From contig JAFRBA010000156.1 in NCBI GenBank assembly GCA_017405115.1, positions 1-13,041 on the forward strand: 13,041 nt of DNA, written 5' to 3'. The stretch is from Kiritimatiellia bacterium. Lineage in GTDB: Bacteria; Verrucomicrobiota; Kiritimatiellia; RFP12; UBA1067. The position numbers and the translations under genes were made by a program. Below the pieces are notes generated by a model that was not told where the DNA came from, ran no database searches, and saw only the letters and a program-made list of their open reading frames with translations. Shown here piece after piece: positions 1 through 6,697 of the stretch (its first letter is position 1; each line of letters begins with the position of its first letter).

Positions 1-88
1 CGTGAACGAGCCCTCCCTCTCGCCTTCCGAATGGACTTTGTCGTTCACAAGGCGGAAGTTCCGTATCGCGACGGCTCCGCGCTGCGAA
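1..88. repeat. Left copy of an 88-bp exact terminal direct repeat
   Basis: Bases 1-88 are identical, base for base, to 12954-13041 in the same orientation. The repeat lies inside the GH78 part of the GH115-GH78 reading frame. It is not visibly repetitive itself and carries no attachment-site-like inverted repeat. Reading the minus-strand frame out of base 1 and into base 12953 continues a family-typical rhamnosidase motif (GSFT then CSDSRLSQLWEA). The overlap therefore most likely marks closure of a circular or tandemly repeated 12,953-bp unit rather than two separate gene copies. Confidence 0.97.
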
Positions 89-2613
89 TCGAGGCTGAAC
101 CGCGCGTAGCGGACAAGTCCCTGCAGAAGTTTCGCGCGATAGCGGCCGACATGGTCGAGCGTGTAGAGCTCGTAGCGGTCGATGTTCGCCGGGAGAATCG
201 GCAGGTCCACGTTCGGCCCGAGATAGCGAGCGGAGGTCTCTCGCCAGAAGTCGCCCTTTTCCGAAAGCCCGTCCGGATGGCAGGCGTATGCGACGCGCAG
301 AACGGAACCGCTCGCCGCCGCGTCGAGGCCCGCGACCTCGAACTCGGCATAGCCGCCTGCCGCACCAGGGCCGAAGTCGACGCGCTCAACCGCCGCGTTC
401 GTCACCGTAAGGTCGAACGAAAGCCTGTCCCCGCGGACGAACGAAGTCCTGTCCCCACAAATGCCTGCCGCGAGGAGCGCTGGCAGCGCCGCGCGCAGCC
501 TGGCCGTCACGGAGCGGCATGGGTAGATGAGGTCGCGGTCGTACCACCCGCTCCACCTGCCGGAGGCGTACCGCCCGTCGAGCGCGTCCCGCTCCTCCAT
601 GAGGGAAAGCGCCGACTTCGCGTGGCGCATTGCGCCAGACTCGTCGCCAAGCTCCCGCGCCTCGCGCGCGGCGGACATCTCCGCGAACGCCTGCGACGAA
701 AGGCGCATGAACGCGGCGGGGTAGCCGAACCGCTCGAAGAGCTGCCGCCTCTGCGCATCGTCCATGCTTGCCGCCGCGCGGCCGATCTGCTCTTCGCAGC
801 GTTCGAACGCCGCAGCCTGCGCGACGGCGCGGATGCGCGTCCTGGACACGTCCTCGAGGTTCGGCTCCTGGTCGTGCGTCGCCCGGTTATACAGGTTGTC
901 GGGCAGCGGGACAATCCTGTCCGGGTTCTTCTCGTACTGCGATTCGACAGGCGCAGGGGTTACCCTTCTGCCCGACGCAAACCAGTCCACCTGCCTGTCC
1001 AGCCAGCGGCAGAGCATCCCGTCGTGGAGGATGGCAAGCGGGGCGCGCTCGCGGGGCGACCCGTAGGAAGAGACTTTGTCGCGGGAATATTCCGTTTCAT
1101 ACGCGGCGAAGTAGAGGTCGACGGCGCGGGCGACCGATTTGGACTTCCCGCCGAACCTCGCCTTCGTCCAGCGGTCGCGGAAGCCGCTCGCATCAAATGC
1201 ACCCAGGTCGCGTGACATCTCGCCCGCCGCCGCCACCGTGTACAGGAACGGAAGCAAGTTGGAGACGTTGAAGAGGACAAGGTCCCTCGCGCCCTTTCCG
1301 TGCGCGAATCCCAGTATCTGCCGCGTCCTCAGAGGAGGCACGACCTCGCAGCGGTGGTTGCCGTGGACGAGCGCAAGGTGGTAGTAGATACCGAACCTCT
1401 TCGCCGGGTCAAGCGACTTCACGCCGCCGATGTCGGGCTGCAGCTTGAATCCGGCGGAGTTGTCGGAGAAGACCACGATCGTGTCGTTCGGGATGTCGAG
1501 AAGCCCGCGCGCGTAGAAGTCGGCGCCCTCCCACCAGAGCTGGGTGGCTGTGTGCTCCGGTCTGCGCCCTGTCGCCTCCTCGATCATCGCAAGCTGCTCG
1601 CGCATGGCGGCGGAGATCAGCCCGGCGCGGCGCCGGTCTTCCGCCTCGTCAGGCTTGCCCGCCGACGCGGGGACGCCATGCACTGCCCAGAACGGCGTGT
1701 CGCGACGCCCGCGGAGCCCTATCTGCCACACGACGTCGGGGAACTTGGCCCACTCGCCGACGTACCTTTTCCACGCCCTGCGCCACAGGTCCGGGTGCGA
1801 GGCGTACGTCGTGCCCCTGATCTCGGGAAAATGAAGGTCGAGCTGCAGCGCGCCGGCGCCGACGGGCTCCTGGTGGTGCATGGTGACGTATAGCCCGCGC
1901 GACGACGCGATCTCGACGAGCCGCCTTTCGTCGGGGTTCAGCACATCGACGTAGCTTGCGCATATCATCGTGTTGAAGCCGGCGCGAACGGCCGCCTCGT
2001 AGATTGCGTCCGCGACGGACGGCCCGAAAACGACGTGGTAGCGGGGATATGCTATCTTCCTTGTTCCGTTCTCCTTCGGCCTGAACCCGTTCAGGAAGTC
2101 CTCGTCGTTGACGAACCATCCCCTGAACTTGAACGACGGGTCGCCCTGGCGGATCGAGATGCCTTCTTTCCATTCGCGCACAACCGCCTTGGCCGGTTCG
2201 ATGCCGCTCCAATAGTAAAACGGATCGACGCCGAGGCACTCGGAGGCGAAGCGGTACAGCCCGAACATCACGCCGCGGTCGTCGGAGCCGGTAATCCTGA
2301 GGACGTTCCCCTGCACTGACTCGATGGCGTAGTTCTCCCACCCGCTGCCGGACTTCGAGAGGACAATGGCGTTTCCGGCCGGCGAAGACGCATCCGGCGC
2401 CACGACGACGACATTTGGCCGCGCTCCGAATATCTTCTCGATGTCGCCGGCGACGTCCTCCGCAGCCTTGGCGACGAACGGACGCATGCCCGCTGGAACG
2501 ACGATCTGCGGAACCGCATCCTTCCTTATCGTAAACGCCCCGGCGGTGGCCTGCATGGCCGACAGCACGGCGACGAGGGCTATGGACACTTGAAGTTTCT
2601 GAAATCTCTGCAT
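1..2613 (-). CDS. GH115 alpha-glucuronidase-like protein fused to GH78 alpha-L-rhamnosidase N-terminal region (3' end open at window edge)
   Basis: The frame from the ATG at 2613 is open for 871 codons to base 1 with no stop. An AAGGAGG ribosome site (2623-2629) lies 9 bases upstream, and a signal peptide (hydrophobic ALVAVLSAMQATAGA, about residues 12-26) implies export. Residues about 27-150 form the GH115 N-terminal domain. Residues about 160-480 form the TIM-barrel region, with the GH115-typical WQIGLRGRRDTPFW (296-309), TQLWWEGADFYARG (357-370) and GIYYHLALVHG (408-418). Residues about 480-700 are helical. GH115 enzymes remove glucuronic acid or its 4-O-methyl ether from branched glycans. 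From about residue 735 the sequence changes to an alpha-L-rhamnosidase N-terminal beta-sandwich (VDFGPGAAGGYAEFEV, AYACHPDGLSEKGDF, QGLVRYARFS), in place of the usual GH115 C-terminal sandwich. The gene is last in the operon, 25 bp after DUF4838 protein A. Its continuation across the terminal overlap is broken (see 12740-13041). GH115 assignment is strong, GH78 good. Catalytic residues were not verified. Confidence 0.85.
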   Translation of the reverse strand, partial: MQRFQKLQVSIALVAVLSAMQATAGAFTIRKDAVPQIVVPAGMRPFVAKAAEDVAGDIEKIFGARPNVVVVAPDASSPAGNAIVLSKSGSGWENYAIESVQGNVLRITGSDDRGVMFGLYRFASECLGVDPFYYWSGIEPAKAVVREWKEGISIRQGDPSFKFRGWFVNDEDFLNGFRPKENGTRKIAYPRYHVVFGPSVADAIYEAAVRAGFNTMICASYVDVLNPDERRLVEIASSRGLYVTMHHQEPVGAGALQLDLHFPEIRGTTYASHPDLWRRAWKRYVGEWAKFPDVVWQIGLRGRRDTPFWAVHGVPASAGKPDEAEDRRRAGLISAAMREQLAMIEEATGRRPEHTATQLWWEGADFYARGLLDIPNDTIVVFSDNSAGFKLQPDIGGVKSLDPAKRFGIYYHLALVHGNHRCEVVPPLRTRQILGFAHGKGARDLVLFNVSNLLPFLYTVAAAGEMSRDLGAFDASGFRDRWTKARFGGKSKSVARAVDLYFAAYETEYSRDKVSSYGSPRERAPLAILHDGMLCRWLDRQVDWFASGRRVTPAPVESQYEKNPDRIVPLPDNLYNRATHDQEPNLEDVSRTRIRAVAQAAAFERCEEQIGRAAASMDDAQRRQLFERFGYPAAFMRLSSQAFAEMSAAREARELGDESGAMRHAKSALSLMEERDALDGRYASGRWSGWYDRDLIYPCRSVTARLRAALPALLAAGICGDRTSFVRGDRLSFDLTVTNAAVERVDFGPGAAGGYAEFEVAGLDAAASGSVLRVAYACHPDGLSEKGDFWRETSARYLGPNVDLPILPANIDRYELYTLDHVGRYRAKLLQGLVRYARFSLDSQRGAVAIRNFRLVNDKVHSEGEREGSFT

Positions 2614-2622
2614 CTTGTCATC

Positions 2623-2629
2623 CCTCCTT
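2623..2629 (-). promoter_or_regulatory. Ribosome binding site of the GH115-GH78 gene
   Basis: AAGGAGG on the minus strand, 9 bases before the ATG at 2613. It lies in the 25-bp gap after the DUF4838 protein A stop codon. It fixes the start codon of a frame that has no stop inside the window. Confidence 0.8.
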
Positions 2630-2638
2630 GTCCTTGAA

Positions 2639-4999
2639 CTACTTTGCCTTCAAAGTTGGTGACAGTATATCACCTCCCCCCTCCATGACGCAAGGGTTTG
2701 CGTGGCTGAAGCGAAGGCGGCCGAAGCGCGACGGCTCAAAGTGACGCGGGCTCCCGGTCGGAGACCATATGAACGTCTGCGTCGGTTTCGCAGCAGCCCG
2801 TGTCCTGAAGAAGTTCGCAACCACATCCCCTGCGAAATCGACATCCTCAATCCCCAGAGACGCGAACGGAATCGCAATGTCGGCAGTCCAGCGGTTCCGC
2901 TCCCTGGATATCCGCACCTCGGAGCCAGACTCCCAGCCCAGGTCAAAATGCTGAGCGTCGCTCCAGCGCGCGTCCCATACCGCGCCGCCAACGTCGACGA
3001 TCACCTGGAAGCACCTTACGGGATTGTCCGCGTCCGGGCTGAGAAACACCTCAATGCAGTCGTCCTCCCACATGCGATAGTCGTCATGCGTGTTGAACAT
3101 CGAGACGAGCGCGTCCATGTCCGGCTCGTAGCAAAGGAACTTCAAGTACAGGTTGCGCCGGTCGTACCCGGCGTACAGCCATGTAGGCGGCTCGCCAAAG
3201 TCTGCATCCGCGTCCAGCAGGCGAACCGGCCTGGACTTGCCGAGATCTGCGGCCCCATTCACGGGACGAACGTCAAGCGTCTGCGTCCCTACCGACTGCA
3301 TGCACGAAAGACGCTTCGCGCCGCGACGGAACTCCCGATCAACCACTGCGACTCTCCGTGCGTATGCGGAGTCAGCCGGAACCGCAGCAGCAGCCGCGTC
3401 CAGGCTTCTGCCTAGCGCGCGCAGCGTCTTCTCAGGGAAAAGAGCGTCCGGCGACGCCTTTGCGCTGGCCGCGTACCCCTTCTCCACCGCTTCAGCCGCA
3501 GTCTCCCAGAACGTGCGCATCTCCTTTTCCGCAGGACCGTAGAACAGCCTGTAGTACTCGTCAAGAACGGCCTTCATGTCCAGCTGCGGATTCCAGTAGA
3601 GCTTGGCCGTGAGATAGAGGTTGAGGTGGGACATGCCTGGAGTTCCCATGCGGTCGGTGCCGAACGGAAACATGTTGCCAAAGTTCTCCGCCTCGATGAA
3701 CTCGCCATGTATTTTCGGGTTCGCGGCCATCTTGCGGATTTCGCCGGCGATGATGTCGGGGTAGAATACTGGCAAATGATCGGTCGGCGGCCAGTTTGTG
3801 AGATACCAGTTCCAGAAATAGACGCGCCCAGTCCTTTTCGACCAGGCATCGACGCCCTTCCAGAAGCTGTCGCGGGCTTTCCCGTTCGACATAAGCTTGC
3901 GAGCCTGGCAGATCATCACCGCCGTATTCGGCTCGAAGTCCAGATCTTCCGGCGGCAGCCAGTAGCTTTCGTAGGCCAGGCAGCCGATGAACCGGTCGGG
4001 ATGGACCTTCGCAACTTCGCGTGCGACGGCGTTGACGAACTTCCACACATGATACGAGAACTTGCCTTTCGGCCCCGCCTCCGGCCGCACTTCCGCCTGG
4101 CAGGCCGCACATCCGCACACGCGTGTAAGGCCGTCGCCCGGCACGACGGGATACACCTCCATCGCAGGATGCCTGTCGAAGAACTCGCATATCTGCCGCG
4201 CCCACGCCTTTGCCACGTCAGGGTTCGTGAGGCAGAGATGCCCGCCGCCGCGCACCGCGCACTTGTCCGTGAAGTCGCGCTTTCCGTCCACTAGCGCAAA
4301 ATATTCAGGATGGTCCTTCTTCATGTGGTTGACCATGTGGAAGCTGTCGATGATCACCGCAGGCGAATGTCCGCCAAAACCGACGCGGCGGAACCAGAGC
4401 GGGCATTCCTCGTCCCTGGAGAAGTTGCAGAACCACGAATAGCGGTAGTCGAACCGCGGCGCGCGCCTGATGGAGACGTCAGGCAGGCGCAGTCCGGTTT
4501 GATGCGGCAGAACCGTTCCGTCCTCGCCTGGCCAGTAGAACCTCACGCCGCACACGTCTTCGAGGAAGGCATAGACGCCGCAGAGCGTCCCCTGGTCAAG
4601 CAGGGCTGCCAGCTTCAGCTTCGGATTGTACAGCTCCACGAGGCGGAATGGATTCCGTCCGGGGAACTCGGAAAAGCGCCTGGCGTCGTCCTTCCCGGAT
4701 ATCACAAGCCTGCCGGGTTCCGTCCGTATGACGAATCCGTCTGACGGCATGCCGGCCGCCTCTTGGTCGCCGCCGACGAACACCGCCGCTTCGCCAGGCA
4801 CCGCCTCATGCGCGACAGGCAGGTCCGCGATGCCGGTTTTCCCGAGAAACCGCTTCAGTTCGTCCGCCGCCAGCTTCACGGAATCCGGTGCGTTCGACGC
4901 AACGACGATCCTTGCGTAGTCTCGTCCGTCGGGTCCTGTTAGAGCGCCCGGCGAAACGGCGGCAGCAACCAGCGCCAAGACGAAGACGACCTTCCTCAT
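2639..4999 (-). CDS. Secreted DUF4838 protein A with C-terminal CBM9-like domain
   Basis: 786 aa from the ATG at 4999. This start is preferred over an in-frame upstream start because GGAGGT sits at 5006-5011 and a signal peptide (MRKVVFVLALVAAAVSPG) begins exactly there. Residues about 25-170 resemble the alpha-glucuronidase N-terminal domain that precedes DUF4838 (AADELKRFLGKTG, GTLCGVYAFLEDVCGVRFYWPGEDG). The DUF4838 region spans about 180-500, with HPEYFALVDGKR, GHLCLTNPDV and a CGCAAC cysteine cluster (C295, C297, C300). Residues about 590-766 look like a family 9-type carbohydrate-binding/DOMON sandwich (WLYAGYDRRNLYLKFLCYE, WEDDCIEVFLSPD, WTADIAIPFASLG). DUF4838 proteins are common in PVC and Bacteroidetes glycan loci. 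Their reaction is not established, but the fold suggests a glycoside hydrolase-like role outside the cytoplasm. The start overlaps the stop of the preceding gene by ATGA, implying translational coupling. Confidence 0.88.
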   Translation of the reverse strand: MRKVVFVLALVAAAVSPGALTGPDGRDYARIVVASNAPDSVKLAADELKRFLGKTGIADLPVAHEAVPGEAAVFVGGDQEAAGMPSDGFVIRTEPGRLVISGKDDARRFSEFPGRNPFRLVELYNPKLKLAALLDQGTLCGVYAFLEDVCGVRFYWPGEDGTVLPHQTGLRLPDVSIRRAPRFDYRYSWFCNFSRDEECPLWFRRVGFGGHSPAVIIDSFHMVNHMKKDHPEYFALVDGKRDFTDKCAVRGGGHLCLTNPDVAKAWARQICEFFDRHPAMEVYPVVPGDGLTRVCGCAACQAEVRPEAGPKGKFSYHVWKFVNAVAREVAKVHPDRFIGCLAYESYWLPPEDLDFEPNTAVMICQARKLMSNGKARDSFWKGVDAWSKRTGRVYFWNWYLTNWPPTDHLPVFYPDIIAGEIRKMAANPKIHGEFIEAENFGNMFPFGTDRMGTPGMSHLNLYLTAKLYWNPQLDMKAVLDEYYRLFYGPAEKEMRTFWETAAEAVEKGYAASAKASPDALFPEKTLRALGRSLDAAAAAVPADSAYARRVAVVDREFRRGAKRLSCMQSVGTQTLDVRPVNGAADLGKSRPVRLLDADADFGEPPTWLYAGYDRRNLYLKFLCYEPDMDALVSMFNTHDDYRMWEDDCIEVFLSPDADNPVRCFQVIVDVGGAVWDARWSDAQHFDLGWESGSEVRISRERNRWTADIAIPFASLGIEDVDFAGDVVANFFRTRAAAKPTQTFIWSPTGSPRHFEPSRFGRLRFSHANPCVMEGGGDILSPTLKAK

Positions 5000-5547
5000 G
5001 GCTTGACCTCCAACGTAAACCCGCCATTGGCAATCTCCGCGCCATGCGGCACGTGTTCGGGATTCCCTCGCCTTTCCGCCGTCTCGTCGCACACTCGCAC
5101 GACAAGCTGAACATGCCCCGATGCGAGCAGGCCGTTCACCGCGGCGGTCACGTCAAGGCGGCGTCTCGCCGGGTTCCGTTCGCCGGCACGTATGGCGAAA
5201 CGCGCGATTTCCTCGGCGTCTTCGCTCAGCGTATCCACGGAGCGGATCGCCTCGCGATTCCGCACGAGACGCTGGACGACGAATTCGTCCCTGTCTTTTA
5301 TGCCGTAGCTGTTCAACGTCAGGCACAGCTCCGCCTTCGCCACGCGACCCGCCAGAAGGTATGGCGAGAGCTCGAAGCGCGCCGTCGTGCGGTCGCGGCG
5401 GTCCAAGGTGTTCGGGTGCCCCACTCGCAGCAGCTTTGTCTGCCACCAGTCGATACACGAACATGCGGCCGAGCCGGCCTCCACAGGCGGCAGCGAGTCT
5501 GCGGCGGCCGCAACGGCGGCGGCAAGGAAAACAGAAATTCCCTTCAT
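4996..5547 (-). CDS. Small secreted DNRLRE-like beta-sandwich protein
   Basis: 183 aa with a signal peptide at the N-terminus (MKGISVFLAAAVAAAADS). The rest resembles the DNRLRE domain of secreted polysaccharide-binding or cell-surface proteins. The visible features are a 'TTARFELSPYLLAGRVAKAELCLTL' type strand pair (residues about 54-78), then LDVTAAVNGLL (131-141) and LVVRVCDE (148-155), matching the usual 'V.AAV..WL' and 'L.V...DE' positions. There is no catalytic signature. It starts 4 bp after the regulator's stop, with only a weak Shine-Dalgarno, and ends in an ATGA overlap with DUF4838 protein A, so it is probably made in step with that protein. It may be a glycan-binding or adhesive partner; function unproven. 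The domain call is by motif pattern only. Confidence 0.75.
   Translation of the reverse strand: MKGISVFLAAAVAAAADSLPPVEAGSAACSCIDWWQTKLLRVGHPNTLDRRDRTTARFELSPYLLAGRVAKAELCLTLNSYGIKDRDEFVVQRLVRNREAIRSVDTLSEDAEEIARFAIRAGERNPARRRLDVTAAVNGLLASGHVQLVVRVCDETAERRGNPEHVPHGAEIANGGFTLEVKP
5006..5011 (-). promoter_or_regulatory. Ribosome binding site deciding the start of DUF4838 protein A
   Basis: GGAGGT on the minus strand, 6 bases before the ATG at 4999 and inside the end of the DNRLRE-like gene. It places the start at the signal peptide and excludes a 31-residue arginine-rich extension that would begin at 5092. Confidence 0.85.
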
Positions 5548-5551
5548 TGCG

Positions 5552-6697
5552 TCACGGAAAAGATGAACCTTTTATGTAGGTGTAGTTCAGGATTACGTCG
5601 TCGGGCAGTCGGCCGTCCTCCAGATAGGACAGCACACACTGCGCCGCCGCCTCGCCGCCAGATGCGGGATCCACCTCGTACCGTGTGAGCGGGACTGGGA
5701 ATACCGGCGCAAAGTCTTTGTTGACCAGAGTGGCCACATTCACATCCTGCGGCACGCGGATGCCAAGCGCGAGCAGGGCCACAAGCGCGCCGCGGGCCAG
5801 ATAGTCGTCGGTGAAGACTAACAGGTCTGGAAGGTCGCGCGACGACTTCCCGTACCTGGCAAGCATCGAGTCGAACGCGCTCTGCGGATAGCTCTCCAGC
5901 ACATTCAGGTCGTATGGCGCGACTATCCAGCTCTCGTATGCGACGCCGACGCGGGCCAGACCTTCCTCAAGCTCGGTCTGCGGGCGGAGGTTCATCGCCA
6001 CGACCCGTTTCACGCCGGCCTGGCAGCAATGCAGGACAAACTCCCGCACTGCGCTCACGACCATTGACGGCGCGACGCCCCTACAGTTCGCAAAGCCGCC
6101 ATCCAGGCCGTCGCGCTCCATCAGCGCAATCCATGGAACGCCGCAGCCGTCGATCGCGTGCGCGGCATAGCCGATGCAGCCGTGCACGAGCACCAGGTCC
6201 GCCTCGCGGCAGTGCGCCGCCACAAATGCATCAATCTGCGCCCGCGCGGCACATGGCGGCGTCCGCGTCATTGCGTCGTCGGGCAGCGGAACCGTGACGG
6301 ACGCAAACAGCCAGTCGGCCTCGGAGATCACGCGCGCCAGAGACTCTTCAAACCGCGAGAAGTGGTAAGAGCCTATGTACGGCGAATGAAGGTATACGAT
6401 GCGCCCCTTCCAGCGCATCTCCCTCCTGTGCAGCACGACGGTGCCGCGCCGTCCGCGCGACTTCACGAACCCCTCCTCGGCAAGCTGCGCCAGAGCCTCG
6501 CGCGTCACGCGCACACTCACGCCAAGAGCCTTCGACATCGCCTCCTGCGTGGGAAGGACTTCGCCAGCCGCATACCGGCCGTCGAGAATCGCCGCACGGA
6601 CGCCGGCGGCGGTCAGCTCTACCAGACATTTGCCGGAAGCGCCGTCTATCATGAACGGCACATGCGGCCCGCCGTGCCCCAGCCTGTCATCTGCCAT
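5552..6697 (-). CDS. GntR-type winged helix-turn-helix regulator with LacI-type sugar-sensing domain
   Basis: 381 aa. Residues about 24-92 form a GntR winged helix (VRAAILDGRYAAGEVLPTQEAMSKALGVS, VTREALAQLAEEGFVKSRGRRGTVV). Residues about 98-380 match the periplasmic-binding-protein-like effector domain of LacI-type repressors (DADLVLVHG-like strand, PDLLVFTDDYLARGALVALLALGIRVPQDVNVATLVNKD at about 290-328, and a PLTRYEVDP strand). This architecture is known from AraR-type regulators and is common in PVC glycan loci. It is cytoplasmic, and the ligand is probably a mono- or oligosaccharide released by the neighbouring enzymes. A GGAGGTGA site lies just upstream of the ATG. The start overlaps the end of DUF4838 protein B by 11 bp, so it is translated within the operon it probably controls, suggesting autoregulation. 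The ligand cannot be read from the sequence. Confidence 0.92.
   Translation of the reverse strand: MADDRLGHGGPHVPFMIDGASGKCLVELTAAGVRAAILDGRYAAGEVLPTQEAMSKALGVSVRVTREALAQLAEEGFVKSRGRRGTVVLHRREMRWKGRIVYLHSPYIGSYHFSRFEESLARVISEADWLFASVTVPLPDDAMTRTPPCAARAQIDAFVAAHCREADLVLVHGCIGYAAHAIDGCGVPWIALMERDGLDGGFANCRGVAPSMVVSAVREFVLHCCQAGVKRVVAMNLRPQTELEEGLARVGVAYESWIVAPYDLNVLESYPQSAFDSMLARYGKSSRDLPDLLVFTDDYLARGALVALLALGIRVPQDVNVATLVNKDFAPVFPVPLTRYEVDPASGGEAAAQCVLSYLEDGRLPDDVILNYTYIKGSSFP
5566..5581. promoter_or_regulatory. ACCT/AGGT inverted repeat at the regulator-DNRLRE border (weak operator candidate)
   Basis: The plus strand shows ACCT, a 7-base spacer rich in A/T, then AGGT, about 19 bases before the start of the DNRLRE-like gene. 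It resembles the inverted repeat at the operon promoter (12224-12239), which has the same arms and a 6-base spacer. It lies within the last codons of the regulator gene, so the similarity could be chance. Confidence 0.25.

Noticed and set aside
1..88. Terminal direct repeat as a sign of a phage genome
   Set aside because: No terminase, capsid, portal, tail, lysis or phage replication gene is present. The repeat lies within a glycoside hydrolase gene.
31..1215. 394-codon plus-strand open frame (also 6399-7631 and 8719-9642)
   Set aside because: These frames are antisense to well-recognised minus-strand genes. They are arginine- and proline-rich with no domain signal, as expected from GC-rich codon mirroring.
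1649..2341. 230-codon minus-strand open frame inside the GH115 region
   Set aside because: It is in a different frame from the GH115 protein, arginine-rich and without domain similarity. The GH115 frame covers the same bases with clear motifs.
4999..5092. Upstream in-frame start that would add 31 residues to DUF4838 protein A
   Set aside because: The extension is basic, lies inside the DNRLRE-like gene, and would bury the signal peptide. The ribosome site and ATGA overlap favour 4999.
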